Source: Parvibaculum sp.
GTDB taxonomy: Bacteria; Pseudomonadota; Alphaproteobacteria; Parvibaculales; Parvibaculaceae
Reading direction: 5' to 3'
Assembly (NCBI RefSeq): GCF_030651915.1
Contig: NZ_JAUSBV010000002.1
Coordinates: forward strand, 324,414-388,413
DNA: 64,000 bases
Each line of letters starts with the position of its first letter. Positions within the stretch are counted from its first letter, which is position 1. Positions 35,013 through 45,087 of this stretch are shown piece by piece. Below the pieces are notes generated by a model. That model was not told where the DNA came from and did not search any database. It saw nothing but the letters and a program-made list of their open reading frames with translations. A program made the position numbers and the translations under genes.

Positions 35013-36662
35013 ATGACGGCGGTGGCGGAAACCGGAACAGGGCGCATGACGCGCGAGGAGCGGCGCGTCATTTTCGCCTCGTCGCTCGGGACCGTATTCG
35101 AGTGGTACGACTTCTATCTCTACGGTTCGCTGGCCGCGATCATTTCCGTCCAGTTCTTTTCGGGCGTCAATCCGACCGCCGGTTTCATCTTTGCGCTTCT
35201 GGCCTTTGCCGCCGGCTTTGCCGTCCGACCCTTTGGTGCGATCGTTTTCGGCCGCCTGGGCGATCTCGTCGGACGAAAATACACGTTTCTGGTCACGATC
35301 GTGATCATGGGCGTTGCGACATTCATTGTCGGTCTGTTGCCCAGCTATGCCACGATCGGCGTTGCCGCGCCGGCGATCCTGATTTTGTTGCGGCTGCTGC
35401 AGGGCCTCGCGCTTGGCGGTGAGTATGGCGGCGCGGCCATCTATGTGGCCGAACATGCCCCCCATACGAAACGTGGCAGCTACACGGCCTGGATCCAGAC
35501 CACGGCAACGCTTGGCCTCTTCCTGTCGCTTCTCGTCATCCTCACCTGCCGCCTGTCGATGGACAAGGAGAGCTTCGAAAGCTGGGGCTGGCGCATTCCG
35601 TTCCTGCTGTCGATCGTGCTTCTCGGCATTTCGGTCTGGATCCGGCTGAAGCTCAACGAGTCGCCGCTGTTCCAGAAGATGAAGGACGAGGGGACGCTCT
35701 CGAAAGCGCCGCTGACCGAGAGTTTCGGCCAATGGAAGAACCTGAAGATCGTGCTGATCGCATTGATCGGCCTCACGGCCGGGCAGGCCGTCGTCTGGTA
35801 CACCGGCCAGTTCTACGCGCTTTTCTTCCTGACGCAGGTGCTGAAGGTCGAAGGGCAGACCGCCAATATCCTGATCGGCGTCGCGCTGTTGCTTGGTGTG
35901 CCGTTTTTTGTCGTCTTCGGTGCGCTTTCCGACCGGATCGGCCGCAAGCCGATCATCATGGCGGGCTGTCTGCTGGCAGCCCTCACCTACTTTCCGCTTT
36001 TCGCGGCGTTGACGCATTTTGCCAATCCGGCGCTTGAACAGGCACAACGGATTTCACCGGTCGTTGTCGTGGCAGATGCGGGGGAATGTTCGTTCCAGTT
36101 CAATCCGGTCGGCACGGCCGCCTTCACGACCTCATGCGACGTTGCCAAGAGCGCGCTGGCCCGGCGCGGCATTCCCTACAGCAACAGGCGGGCGGCAACC
36201 GGTGAGACCGCCTATGTCGAAATCGGCGCGTCGCGCGTCACGTCCTTCGATGCGACCGATGATATCGATGGCGCGGCGCGGCGCGGTTTCGATGCGATGC
36301 TCGCCGAGGCCCTGGTGCAGGCGGATTATCCCGATGCGGCCGATCCCGACGCCATCAACACGCCGATGGTCGTTCTCGTTCTCTTCGTTCTGGTTCTCTA
36401 TGTGACGATGGTCTACGGGCCGATCGCGGCGATGCTGGTGGAGCTCTTTCCCACGCGCATCCGCTACACGTCGCTGTCGCTGCCCTACCATATCGGTAAT
36501 GGCTGGTTCGGCGGCTTCCTGCCGACGGTTGCCTTTGCGATCGTTGCGGCGAGCGGCGATATCTATTCGGGGCTCTGGTATCCGGTCGTCATCGCCGCCA
36601 TGACCTTCGTTATCGGCATGATCTTCGTGCCCGAAACCAAGGATCGCAGCATTCACCACTGA
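35013..36662 (+). CDS. MFS transporter, metabolite:H+ symporter family, with a periplasmic insert
   Basis: The 549-residue transporter has the MHS-family opening SLGTVFEWYDFYLYGSLAA, the loop 2-3 motif GRLGDLVGRKY and RLLQGLALGGEYGGA, as in proline/betaine and dicarboxylate symporters. Twelve membrane helices are visible. Between helices 9 and 10 lies an insert of about 100 residues (roughly 345-450) with two cysteines (GECSF and TTSCDV), which should face the periplasm. The substrate is unknown. The start is taken at the ATG at 35013, 30 bases before a second in-frame ATG. Confidence 0.88.
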   Translation: MTAVAETGTGRMTREERRVIFASSLGTVFEWYDFYLYGSLAAIISVQFFSGVNPTAGFIFALLAFAAGFAVRPFGAIVFGRLGDLVGRKYTFLVTIVIMGVATFIVGLLPSYATIGVAAPAILILLRLLQGLALGGEYGGAAIYVAEHAPHTKRGSYTAWIQTTATLGLFLSLLVILTCRLSMDKESFESWGWRIPFLLSIVLLGISVWIRLKLNESPLFQKMKDEGTLSKAPLTESFGQWKNLKIVLIALIGLTAGQAVVWYTGQFYALFFLTQVLKVEGQTANILIGVALLLGVPFFVVFGALSDRIGRKPIIMAGCLLAALTYFPLFAALTHFANPALEQAQRISPVVVVADAGECSFQFNPVGTAAFTTSCDVAKSALARRGIPYSNRRAATGETAYVEIGASRVTSFDATDDIDGAARRGFDAMLAEALVQADYPDAADPDAINTPMVVLVLFVLVLYVTMVYGPIAAMLVELFPTRIRYTSLSLPYHIGNGWFGGFLPTVAFAIVAASGDIYSGLWYPVVIAAMTFVIGMIFVPETKDRSIHH

Positions 36663-36679
36663 CGTGGCGACGAAGCGTT

Positions 36680-37315
36680 TCAGTCGGCGGCGGGCGCCTG
36701 TTCGTCCCGCAAGGGGGCATATCGGGTCAGCACCGGTATCTGTGCCATGCCGAAGACCATTGTCAGCGGCATCACGCCGAAAAGCTTGAAGCTGACCCAG
36801 AAATCGGTCGAGAAGTTGCGCCAGACAATTTCGTTGATGACGCCGAGGAAGATGAAGAAAAGGCCCCAGCGCACGGTCAGCACCATCCAGCCCTTGTCGG
36901 TCAGGTCGAAGGCGCCGTCGAACAGGTTTTTCATCACCGGCTTGCCCATCATCGCGGCGCCCAGCAGCGCGGCCGCGAAGAGCGCATTGACGATGGTCGG
37001 CTTCAGCTTGATGAATTCGTCGTCCTGCAGCCACAGCGTCAGCGCGCCGAAGAAGATGATGAAGATGCCGCTGACCAGCGGCATGGTCGGAATCTTGCGA
37101 AACCGGAGCTGCGAATAGGTCAGCGAGATCACGGTCGCGACCATGAAGGCGCCGGTTGCGTAAAAGATATTCTGCGCTTCCTCATTGCCGAAAAGCCGGT
37201 CGGCCTGGGCATTCATCACGAAAAAGACCACCAGCGGCCCAAGCTCGATCGCCATGCGGACCCATTGCGAGGCCGACATGCCGGCATGCGTCTTTTCGGT
37301 GCTTGTTTCGCTCAT
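36680..37315 (-). CDS. yciB: Inner membrane-spanning protein YciB (septation protein A)
   Basis: The 211-residue protein has five to six membrane helices and family motifs ELGPLVVFFVMNAQ near the N-terminus, KPTIVNALFAAALLG and the C-terminal WVSFKLFGVMPLTMVF. YciB (IspZ/IspA) helps cell envelope integrity and septation. It follows ftsY after 66 bases and is probably the last gene of the leftward cluster, as in other Rhizobiales. Confidence 0.92.
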   Translation of the reverse strand: MSETSTEKTHAGMSASQWVRMAIELGPLVVFFVMNAQADRLFGNEEAQNIFYATGAFMVATVISLTYSQLRFRKIPTMPLVSGIFIIFFGALTLWLQDDEFIKLKPTIVNALFAAALLGAAMMGKPVMKNLFDGAFDLTDKGWMVLTVRWGLFFIFLGVINEIVWRNFSTDFWVSFKLFGVMPLTMVFGMAQIPVLTRYAPLRDEQAPAAD

Positions 37316-37381
37316 GTTCCGTCCGTTCTCGGCCGCTATCGCGCTGCCACTTTATATTTACGCACGGGATACGCCGGCGGA

Positions 37382-38338
37382 TCAACTTGCGCCGGTTATG
37401 GCCCTTGCAAAGGCCTCGGCATTGAAATCCTGCAGGTCCTCGATCCCCTCGCCGATCCCGATCAGATGGACCGGCAGGCCGAAACGCCGGGCGATGGCAA
37501 CCAGAATTCCGCCCCGTGCCGTGCCGTCGAGCTTGGTCATGACGAGGCCGGTGACGCCGGCGGTCCTGCCGAAAATCTCGACCTGGTTCAGCGCGTTCTG
37601 GCCCGTCGTCGCATCGAGGACCAGCAGCGTCGCATGCGGCGCTTCCGGATCGAGTTTGCGCATCACGCGGATCACCTTTTCAAGTTCGGCCATCAGGTCG
37701 GCTTTGTTCTGCAGGCGTCCGGCCGTATCGATCATCAGCACGTCCGAGCCTTCTTCCCGTGCCCGGGCCAAAGCCTCATAGGCGAGGCCGGCCGCATCGC
37801 CGCCGATCTTCGTCGAACAGACAGGCGCTCCGATACGCTCGCCCCAGACTTTCAGCTGCTCGACGGCTGCGGCCCGGAAGGTATCGCCCGCGGCCAGCAT
37901 GACGGATTTGCCTTCGCCCTTCAGCCTGGCGCCGATCTTGCCGATGGTCGTCGTTTTCCCGGCGCCGTTGACGCCGGCCATCAGGATCACGAAGGGCTTC
38001 TTCGTTGCGTCGAAAACGAGCGGCTTCTCGACCGGCTTCAGCACCTGCGCGATCTCGTCGGCGACGATGCGCCGGATTTCTTCCGGCCCGACTTCCTTGT
38101 CGTAGCGATCCTTGCCGACAGCCTCGGCAATCGCCGCGGCGGCATCGAGACCGAGATCGGCGGCGATCAGCAATTCTTCCAGCTCGTCCAGCGTCGCCGC
38201 ATCGAGCTTGCGCTTGGTGAAGATGCCGGTGATGCCGTCCGACAGGTTTCGGGTCGAACGGGCAAGCCCTTCTTTCATGCGCTGGAAGAGCGATTTTTTC
38301 TTCTCGTCCGTTGCGGTGCTGGATTCGCTTTCGCTCAT
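37382..38338 (-). CDS. ftsY: Signal recognition particle receptor FtsY
   Basis: The 318-residue GTPase has a short charged N-terminal region, the helical N domain ([11 protein letters not shown]), and the G domain with P-loop [43 protein letters not shown] and the closing [12 protein letters not shown]. FtsY receives SRP-ribosome complexes at the inner membrane; its partner Ffh is encoded at 43032. The start at 38338 overlaps the purC stop (ATGA). Confidence 0.96.
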   Translation of the reverse strand: MSESESSTATDEKKKSLFQRMKEGLARSTRNLSDGITGIFTKRKLDAATLDELEELLIAADLGLDAAAAIAEAVGKDRYDKEVGPEEIRRIVADEIAQVLKPVEKPLVFDATKKPFVILMAGVNGAGKTTTIGKIGARLKGEGKSVMLAAGDTFRAAAVEQLKVWGERIGAPVCSTKIGGDAAGLAYEALARAREEGSDVLMIDTAGRLQNKADLMAELEKVIRVMRKLDPEAPHATLLVLDATTGQNALNQVEIFGRTAGVTGLVMTKLDGTARGGILVAIARRFGLPVHLIGIGEGIEDLQDFNAEAFARAITGAS

Positions 38339-39336
38339 GCCGGTGATCTCTGTGCCGCGGGAAAACAGGATGCGAGGTTCTGCCTGATGCGCGCCAGCGG
38401 TGCCTCGCCTTGCGGCGGGAATTCGAATTTCCGTCCCGTGATGGCCTCGAAGGCGCCAATATATACGGCCGCCGTCTCCAGTACGAGGTCCTCGGGAATG
38501 TCGGGAATGGGATCCTTGTAGGGGTCGCAGCGTGCGGCGACCCAGTTGCGCACGAAATCCTTGTCGAAACTTTCGGGCGCGGTGCCGGCTGCAAAGCGCG
38601 CCGGATAGCTGTCGGCCCGCCAGTAGCGACTGCTGTCGGGCGTGTGGATCTCGTCGGCCAGCACGATACGGCCCTCGGCATCGGTGCCGAATTCGTATTT
38701 GGTGTCGACCAGGATCAATCCGCGTCTGGCTGCCAGTTCGCGTCCGCGGGCGAAAAGCGCCAGGGCGTATCGCGAGAGCGTTTCCCATTGCGCCGATGTC
38801 AGCAGGCCGCCGTCGACGATTTCCGCCGGCGTCAGCGGTTCGTCATGCGCGCCGTCGAAGGCCTTGCTGGTCGGCGTGATGATCGTTTCGGGCAGTTTTT
38901 CGTTGGCGCGCAGCCCGTCGGGCAGCGTCACACCGTAGATCTCGCGCTTGCCCGCCTTGTAGAGCGTCAGAACCGAGGTTCCGGTGCTGCCGGCAAGATA
39001 GTCCCGTACCACGATCTCGACCGGCAGGATGTCGAGCCGTTGTCCGATCACCACATTCGGATCGGGATAGTCGCGCACGTGATTGGGACAAATGTCGGCC
39101 GTCGCCTCGAACCAGAAGCGCGCCGTTTGCGTCAGCACCTGGCCCTTGTAGGGGATTGCCGCCAGGATGCGGTCGAAGGCGCTCAACCGGTCGCTGGCGA
39201 CAATGATCCGGCGGCCGTCGGGCAGGTCGTAATTGTCGCGCACCTTGCCGCGATAATGGTTCGGCAATTCGGGGATGGCGGCATCGGCCAGCACCTGCCC
39301 CATTGCGCCTCGCGCTTTCAATGTCTCGATGTCCAT
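38335..39336 (-). CDS. purC: Phosphoribosylaminoimidazole-succinocarboxamide synthase (long form)
   Basis: PurC joins aspartate to CAIR in purine synthesis. The 333-residue protein has the family signatures [27 protein letters not shown] and LVDTKYEFG. It is longer than the usual 240-250-residue bacterial PurC and resembles the long (Ade1-like) type that many alphaproteobacteria also carry. The ATG at 39336 has an AAGAAG site; an ATG at 39363 overlaps the mtaB stop (ATGA) and is equally possible. It sits between mtaB and ftsY, which are closer neighbours in related genomes. Confidence 0.93.
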   Translation of the reverse strand: MDIETLKARGAMGQVLADAAIPELPNHYRGKVRDNYDLPDGRRIIVASDRLSAFDRILAAIPYKGQVLTQTARFWFEATADICPNHVRDYPDPNVVIGQRLDILPVEIVVRDYLAGSTGTSVLTLYKAGKREIYGVTLPDGLRANEKLPETIITPTSKAFDGAHDEPLTPAEIVDGGLLTSAQWETLSRYALALFARGRELAARRGLILVDTKYEFGTDAEGRIVLADEIHTPDSSRYWRADSYPARFAAGTAPESFDKDFVRNWVAARCDPYKDPIPDIPEDLVLETAAVYIGAFEAITGRKFEFPPQGEAPLARIRQNLASCFPAAQRSPA

Positions 39337-39359
39337 GATTCTTCTTTCGCCGCCGCGGC

Positions 39360-40625
39360 TCATGCCGCGCGCAATCCTTCAAAGCTGCGGCCATCATGTG
39401 CGGCAAGGCGGATGGCCAGGATTTCGCCGGCCGTTGCCATTGCATCGGCAAGGCGTACCGGCGTGAATTGATGGGTGCGGCCCGTCGTCGGCGTTTCCAT
39501 CAGCACCGGCCTTGTCGCGCCGAGGCCGCTTTCGAGATGTGCGCGCACCCGCGCCGCGCCCTTGATGCGCAGCTGTTCGGCGCGGGCCTTCGCCACGTCG
39601 CGAGAAACCTGCGGCATCTTTGCGGCCGGCGTGCCGGGGCGCGGGCTGAACGGGAACACATGCAGCCAGGTCAGCCCGCATTCGTCGACGAGACGCATCG
39701 TGTTGGCGAACATCTCGTCCGTTTCGGTCGGAAAGCCGGTGATGAAATCGGCACCGAAAACGATGTCGGGGCGCAGGCGCCGCGCTTCTTCGCAGAAGCG
39801 GATCGAATCGTCGCGCAGATGGCGGCGCTTCATCCGCTTCAGGATCATGTCGTCGCCCGATTGCAGCGACAGATGCAGATGCGGCATCAGCCGTTCTTCC
39901 TCGGCGATCAGACGCATCAATTCGTCATCGGCCTCGATCGAATCGATCGAGGAAAGCCGCAGCCGTTCGAGTTCGGGCACCAGCTTCAGGATGCGGCGCG
40001 CCAGATTGCCGAGGCTCGGGCGCCCCGGCAGGTCGCCGCCATAGGAGGTGATGTCGACGCCGGTCAGCACCACTTCGCGGTAACCGTTCTCGACCAGCTT
40101 CCGGACCTCGGCGACCACTTCGCCGGCGGCGACGCTGCGCGAGGGGCCGCGGCCATAAGGGATGATGCAGAAGGTGCAGCGGTGGTCGCAGCCGTTCTGC
40201 ACCTGCACGAAGGCCCGCGCACGGCCTTCGAGACCGCCGATCAGATGGCCGGCGGTTTCCGTCACCGACATGATGTCGTTGACGCGCACACGTTCATTGG
40301 CGTGCAGCGCCAGCGCCGGCTGCCAGCTTGCCGGCTTGAGCTTTTCCTCGTTGCCGATCACCAGATCGACTTCCGGCATCTCTGCAAACTGTTCGGGGTT
40401 CACCTGCGCCGCGCAGCCGGTCACGATGATGCGGGCCTGCGGGTTCTCGCGGCGCGCCTTGCGGATCGCCTGGCGGGCCTGGCGTTCGGCCTCGGCCGTC
40501 ACCGCGCAAGTGTTGAAAACAATCGCATCTTCAAGACCGGCCGCATCGGCATGACCGCGCATCACCTCCGACTCATAGGCGTTGAGGCGGCAGCCGAAAG
40601 TGACGATGTCGGTGCGCTTCGTCAT
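39360..40625 (-). CDS. mtaB: tRNA t6A37 methylthiotransferase MtaB
   Basis: The 421-residue radical-SAM methylthiotransferase has the three N-terminal cluster cysteines ([25 protein letters not shown]), the radical-SAM motif CDHRCTFC and a C-terminal TRAM-like region. The CRLNA opening distinguishes MtaB from MiaB and RimO. It adds a methylthio group to threonylcarbamoyladenosine at tRNA position 37. It overlaps dapF upstream by 4 bases (ATGA). Confidence 0.95.
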   Translation of the reverse strand: MTKRTDIVTFGCRLNAYESEVMRGHADAAGLEDAIVFNTCAVTAEAERQARQAIRKARRENPQARIIVTGCAAQVNPEQFAEMPEVDLVIGNEEKLKPASWQPALALHANERVRVNDIMSVTETAGHLIGGLEGRARAFVQVQNGCDHRCTFCIIPYGRGPSRSVAAGEVVAEVRKLVENGYREVVLTGVDITSYGGDLPGRPSLGNLARRILKLVPELERLRLSSIDSIEADDELMRLIAEEERLMPHLHLSLQSGDDMILKRMKRRHLRDDSIRFCEEARRLRPDIVFGADFITGFPTETDEMFANTMRLVDECGLTWLHVFPFSPRPGTPAAKMPQVSRDVAKARAEQLRIKGAARVRAHLESGLGATRPVLMETPTTGRTHQFTPVRLADAMATAGEILAIRLAAHDGRSFEGLRAA

Positions 40626-41503
40626 GCCGCCACTCCCGACAGAAGGCGCGGATCGAGCGTGCCTTCATGATCGAGGGTCGCGTCGCCGGTCATCAGGATG
40701 TGGCCATAGCCCTTGTCGGTATCGGGCAGCCATTCGACGGTGAGGTCGCCGCCCGGCAGCGTCACGGTGATCTTGCGTTCGGTCCGGCGGCGGCGGATCG
40801 CCACCACCGTTGCCGCACAGGCCGCCGTGCCGCAGGCCTTCGTCAACCCGACGCCGCGCTCCCAAGTGCGCAGCTTGATATGCGTCGGCGACAGCACCTG
40901 CGCGACCGAGATGTTGGCGCGTTCGGGAAAAAGCGGATGATGTTCGAGCATCGGGCCCGAGCGCTCGAGATCGATGGCGTCGACATCGTCGACAAAGAAG
41001 ATCGCATGCGGATTGCCGACATTGACGACCCCCGGCGAATGCATGATCGGGGCGCCCAGCGGCCCGATTTCGAGTTCGATAGCGCGGGTGTCGCGGAACT
41101 CTTCCGACAACGGAATCTCGTCCCAGTTGAGCTTCGGTGCGCCCATGTCGACCGTGATGGCGCCTTCGTCGGCGCGCGTCGCCACCGTGTTGCCGGCCGG
41201 CGTTTCGATGGTGACGGCGTCCTTGCCGGTTTCCTCGAGCAGCAGCTTGCCGATGCAGCGCGCGGCATTGCCGCAGGCCTCCACCGCGCCGCCGTCCCGG
41301 TTGCGGATGCCCATGAAGGCGTCGCCGCCATGGCGGGGATGTTCGATGGTGATCAGCTGGTCGCAGCCGATGCCGGTTTCACGGCTGGCAATGGCGCGCG
41401 CAATCGCATCCGTCAGCACCAGCGGATCGCGGCGCAGGTCCAGCACGACGAAGTCGTTGCCGAGCCCGTTCATCTTCAGGAAATGATGCGCCATGCCGGT
41501 CAT
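40622..41503 (-). CDS. dapF: Diaminopimelate epimerase
   Basis: The 293-residue enzyme interconverts LL- and meso-diaminopimelate for lysine and peptidoglycan. It has the opening KMNGLGNDFVVLD and the two catalytic cysteines in EACGNAARC and KACGTAACA. It is the first gene of the leftward dapF-mtaB-purC-ftsY group. Starts at 41503 and 41494 are both possible; neither has a strong ribosome site. Confidence 0.96.
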   Translation of the reverse strand: MTGMAHHFLKMNGLGNDFVVLDLRRDPLVLTDAIARAIASRETGIGCDQLITIEHPRHGGDAFMGIRNRDGGAVEACGNAARCIGKLLLEETGKDAVTIETPAGNTVATRADEGAITVDMGAPKLNWDEIPLSEEFRDTRAIELEIGPLGAPIMHSPGVVNVGNPHAIFFVDDVDAIDLERSGPMLEHHPLFPERANISVAQVLSPTHIKLRTWERGVGLTKACGTAACAATVVAIRRRRTERKITVTLPGGDLTVEWLPDTDKGYGHILMTGDATLDHEGTLDPRLLSGVAA

Positions 41504-41579
41504 GATGCCCGGATATATGGCGCTTTTCGTCCCCTTATGCCAGTAGATTGGGGAAAGAAACGGTGGCAGGGAGGCGCGG

Positions 41580-42416
41580 ATGCTGTGGGTGCTGGGGATA
41601 TTGGCGGGGCTTGCCGTGCTCGCGGCGGCGGCCGTCTTTTTCCGTTTCCGCTATTTCTTCAGCGACAGCGCGGCGCGCCATGTCCGCTCGCTCGCCGCCG
41701 ATCTCGGCGCCAAGCGGATCCTTGCCGTTTTTGCCCATCCCGATGACGAGCAGCTGATCGGCGGTCTCCTGACCGCGGCCAAGGCCGGCGGCGCCTATGT
41801 CGCCATGGTGACCGCCACCAAAGGCGAGGCCGGCACGCAATCGCCGGTCGTCTGCCGGCAATCCGAACTCGGGCTGATCCGGCAGGCCGAGGTGCTCAAG
41901 AACGGTTTTGCCCTCGGCATCGACGAACAGCAGGTCTGGGACTACCCCGATGGCGGGGTGCCGGACGTGCCGCTCGACGTACTCGTCGCCCGTGTCGAGG
42001 CGGCCATGCAAAGCATCATGCCGGACCTCGTGATCGCCTTCTGGCCGGAAAGCGGGGCGACGGGCCATAAAGACCATATGCGGATGGGACTTGCGGCCGA
42101 TAAGGCCATCGAAAGCATGCGCGCGCGCGGCCATGCCGGCCATGGTCCGCACCATGTCGCCTATCCGTTGATTCCGGCCCGCTCGCTTCTGAAGCTTGGC
42201 CGCCGCACCGGCAAATTTGTGGCGGAAAACCAGCCTTTGCCGACCCATTCGACACCGACCGACATCGCCGCCAAGCTGCGCGGCTGGCGCATTCATGCCG
42301 CCCAGGCCAATTATGTCGCCAAGGCCTACAAGATGCCGACCTGGCTGCTTTATCTGATATGGAACAAGGAGTTCTACGCCGTGCGCGACCTGGAGACCGG
42401 CCAATGGAAAAACTGA
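41580..42416 (+). CDS. PIG-L family deacetylase, membrane-anchored
   Basis: The 278-residue protein has one N-terminal membrane helix (about residues 2-22) and a PIG-L/LmbE domain with the zinc-binding motif FAHPDDEQLIGGLL and the later GATGHKDHMRMG, whose histidine is a further metal ligand. The family removes N-acetyl groups from GlcNAc-type substrates. The exact substrate is unknown. A GGGAGGCG site precedes the ATG. The next gene overlaps its end by 13 bases. Confidence 0.88.
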   Translation: MLWVLGILAGLAVLAAAAVFFRFRYFFSDSAARHVRSLAADLGAKRILAVFAHPDDEQLIGGLLTAAKAGGAYVAMVTATKGEAGTQSPVVCRQSELGLIRQAEVLKNGFALGIDEQQVWDYPDGGVPDVPLDVLVARVEAAMQSIMPDLVIAFWPESGATGHKDHMRMGLAADKAIESMRARGHAGHGPHHVAYPLIPARSLLKLGRRTGKFVAENQPLPTHSTPTDIAAKLRGWRIHAAQANYVAKAYKMPTWLLYLIWNKEFYAVRDLETGQWKN

Positions 42417-42883
42417 TCCCGCTCGCGGCCGAAGTCGCGGAACGGCTCAAAAAACGGCAGGAAACCGTCGCTTTATCGGAGTCCTCGACGGGCGGCCTGG
42501 TCTCGGCGGCGCTGGTCGCGCAAGCCGGTGCCTCGGCCTTCTATCTCGGCTCGACCGTCATTTATACGCGCGGCGCCGCGAAGGCCCTCTACGATCTCAA
42601 GGGCCCACCGGCGCCGAACCTGCAACCCCTTACAGAGCCTTATGTTTTGGCGATGGCCGACATCGTTCGGGCAAAGCTCGGCGCGACCTGGGCGCTGGCC
42701 GAAATGGGCGCCGCTGGCCCCTCCGGCTCGCCTTACGGGCCGCCGCCCGGCACCGCCGTCATCGGGCTGGCGGGGCCGCACCCCGCCTCGATCACGGTCA
42801 GCACGGGGTCTGCCGACCGTGCCGCCAACATGCGCGCCTTCGGCGCGGCGGCGCTGAAATTGCTGTTGAAATCATTGACTTGA
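42404..42883 (+). CDS. CinA C-terminal domain protein (nicotinamide-nucleotide amidase-like)
   Basis: The 159-residue protein matches the amidohydrolase domain of CinA/PncC: the active-site SESSTGGLVSAALV with the nucleophilic serine, then GAAGPSGSPYG. PncC deamidates NMN to nicotinate mononucleotide in NAD recycling. The central SxxxxYSNxxK region is replaced by STVIYTRGAAK, so substrate use could differ. The ATG at 42404 has GGAG 8 bases upstream; the frame is open to 42359 inside the preceding gene. Confidence 0.85.
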   Translation: MEKLIPLAAEVAERLKKRQETVALSESSTGGLVSAALVAQAGASAFYLGSTVIYTRGAAKALYDLKGPPAPNLQPLTEPYVLAMADIVRAKLGATWALAEMGAAGPSGSPYGPPPGTAVIGLAGPHPASITVSTGSADRAANMRAFGAAALKLLLKSLT

Positions 42884-43031
42884 GTCCGGCAAGCCCCTAG
42901 GTTCCGGCAACGATTTTCGGGACATTGTTGCGCCCCGACCCGCCCGAGGCATCGCGCCCGGGTCAACTTCCGCCGGCGATATTCGCTCGCGGGAGCGATC
43001 TTGCTTTGTACGACAAGGATTTGACGCCCAC

Positions 43032-44546
43032 GTGTTCGAGAACCTGACAGGCCGCTTCGGCGATGTTCTTTCCAAGCTCAAGGGCCGCGGCGCCCTGAGC
43101 GAGAAGGATGTCGACGAGGCCATGCGCGAGGTGCGCCGGGCCCTGCTCGAGGCCGATGTCGCGCTGCCGGTCGCCAAGTCCTTTGTCGACAAGGTGCGCG
43201 CCCGTGCGGTCGGCCAGGAAGTGCTGAAGTCGGTGACGCCCGGCCAGCAGGTCATCAAGATCGTTCACGACGAACTGGTCGAGATGCTGGGTGGCACCGA
43301 GGCGGACACTGCGATCTCGCTGCGCGCCGCCGCCCCTGTCGTCATCATGATGGTGGGCCTGCAGGGCTCGGGCAAAACCACCTCGACCGCCAAGATCGCC
43401 AAACGCATGAGCGAGCGCGACAAGCGCCGCGTGCTGATGGCCTCGCTCGACACGCGCCGTCCGGCGGCGCAGGAGCAGTTGAAAATTCTCGGCGAACAGG
43501 TCGGCGTCTCGACGCTGCCGATCGTCGCCGGCCAGCAACCGATCCAGATCGCAAAGCGCGCGCTCGAAGCGGCGCGGCTTGGCGGCTACGACGTGCTGAT
43601 GCTCGACACGGCCGGCCGCATTCATGTCGACGAAGACCTGATGGCCGAGGTCGCGCAGGTGCGCGATGCGACCGACCCGCATGAAACGCTGCTCGTTGCC
43701 GACAGCCTGACCGGTCAGGATGCGGTCAATGTGGCCGAGTCCTTCAAGGCCCGCGTCGGCGTCACCGGCATTGTGCTGACGCGCGTCGACGGCGATGGCC
43801 GCGGCGGTGCCGCGCTTTCGATGCGCGCCGTTACCGGCGTGCCGATCAAGCTGCTCGGCATCGGCGAAAAAATGGATGCGCTGGAAGATTTCCGCGCCGA
43901 CCGGGTGGCCGGCCGCATCCTCGGCATGGGCGATGTCGTCAGCCTTGTCGAAAAAGCCGCAGAGACCATCGACGCCGACAAGGCGAACAAGATGGCCGAG
44001 AAAATGCGGAAGGGTCAGTTCGACCTCGACGACATGGCCGAACAGCTTGCGCAGATGAAACGTATGGGCGGCATGAAGGGCGTGCTCGGCATGCTGCCCG
44101 GTGTCGGCAAGGCGCAGATGCAGGCCGCCAACGCGCATATGGACGACAGCGTCGTCAAACGCCAGGCGGCGATCATCTCTTCGATGACCAAGGACGAACG
44201 GCGCAACCCGAAAGTGCTCAACGCCAGCCGCAAGAAGCGCATCGCGCGCGGCTCCGGCACCGAGGTGCAGGAAATCAACCGGCTCTTGAAGCTGCATCGC
44301 CAGATGGCCGACATGATGAAGGCGATGGGCCGTCAGAAGGGCGGCCTGATGTCGAAGCTGTTCGGCGGTGGCGCGCCGGAGATGCCGCCGGAGATGGCGG
44401 GCGATCCAAAGGCGCTTGAAAAACTTTTGCCACCGGGCGGTCTGGGCGGTCTGCCGCGTGGACCGGGTGGCGGCTTGCCGGGACTTCCCGGCTCGGGCTT
44501 TGGCGGGGGTCTTCCGGGCCTGCCGCCGGGAAAGAAAAGGAAATAG
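43032..44546 (+). CDS. ffh: Signal recognition particle protein Ffh (SRP54)
   Basis: The 504-residue GTPase begins at a GTG with the opening MFENLTGRFGDVLSKLKGRG. The G domain has the P-loop GLQGSGKTTSTAK, DTRRPAAQEQL, DTAGRIHVDE and TRVDGDGRGGAA. The methionine-rich M domain, which binds signal peptides and SRP RNA, contains MKRMGGMKGVLGMLPG. A Gly/Pro/Leu-rich tail of about 60 residues follows. Ffh targets membrane proteins co-translationally with FtsY (37382-38338). It leads the conserved ffh-rpsP-rimM-trmD-rplS cluster. Confidence 0.97.
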   Translation: MFENLTGRFGDVLSKLKGRGALSEKDVDEAMREVRRALLEADVALPVAKSFVDKVRARAVGQEVLKSVTPGQQVIKIVHDELVEMLGGTEADTAISLRAAAPVVIMMVGLQGSGKTTSTAKIAKRMSERDKRRVLMASLDTRRPAAQEQLKILGEQVGVSTLPIVAGQQPIQIAKRALEAARLGGYDVLMLDTAGRIHVDEDLMAEVAQVRDATDPHETLLVADSLTGQDAVNVAESFKARVGVTGIVLTRVDGDGRGGAALSMRAVTGVPIKLLGIGEKMDALEDFRADRVAGRILGMGDVVSLVEKAAETIDADKANKMAEKMRKGQFDLDDMAEQLAQMKRMGGMKGVLGMLPGVGKAQMQAANAHMDDSVVKRQAAIISSMTKDERRNPKVLNASRKKRIARGSGTEVQEINRLLKLHRQMADMMKAMGRQKGGLMSKLFGGGAPEMPPEMAGDPKALEKLLPPGGLGGLPRGPGGGLPGLPGSGFGGGLPGLPPGKKRK

Positions 44547-44634
44547 GGCCGGCGCATATCGCGCTTCGGTCTGTTGACGGACGATCAAACAAACCCGGCG
44601 CATCGCGCGCCGGTTACCTGAAAGGCAAGACAAG

Positions 44635-45066
44635 ATGGCTCTGAAAATCCGGCTCGCCCGCGGCGGTGCCAAGAAGCGTCCCTTCTACCGCGTCGTCGTC
44701 GCCGACACGCGTTTCCCGCGTGACGGCCGCTTCATCGAAAAGATCGGCACGTTCAATCCGCTGCTGCCGAAGGACAACAAGGACCGCCTGGTGCTCAATA
44801 TCGAGCGCGCCAAGCATTGGCTGGGTCACGGCGCGCTGCCGACCGACCGCGTTGCGCGTTTCCTCGACGAGGCCGGCGCCTATACGCGCAAGGCGCGCAG
44901 CAACCCGGAAAAGGCCAAGCCCAAGGCGAAGGCCCAGGAGCGTCTCGACGCGGCGCGCATCGCGGCCGAAGAAGCCGCCGAAGCCGCCAAGGCGCCTGTG
45001 GAAGAACCTGCGGCCGAAGCGCCTGCTGCCGAAGCCGAAGCGCCGGCCGAAGAGGCGCAGGCCTAA
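44635..45066 (+). CDS. rpsP: 30S ribosomal protein S16
   Basis: The first 80 residues are a standard S16 ([33 protein letters not shown]). The protein is 143 residues long because of a C-terminal extension, first mixed charged and then acidic and Ala/Pro-rich ([18 protein letters not shown]), as found in several alphaproteobacterial S16 proteins. It is a structural protein of the 30S subunit. The gene follows ffh by 88 bases. Confidence 0.96.
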   Translation: MALKIRLARGGAKKRPFYRVVVADTRFPRDGRFIEKIGTFNPLLPKDNKDRLVLNIERAKHWLGHGALPTDRVARFLDEAGAYTRKARSNPEKAKPKAKAQERLDAARIAAEEAAEAAKAPVEEPAAEAPAAEAEAPAEEAQA

Positions 45067-45087
45067 CCGGCTTTGCGCATCGCGCCG

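Noticed and set aside
36680-37315. Alternative reading of yciB as an isoprenoid synthase because of the name ispA/ispZ
   Set aside because: The old symbol refers to intracellular septation; the protein is a membrane protein without prenyl-transferase motifs.
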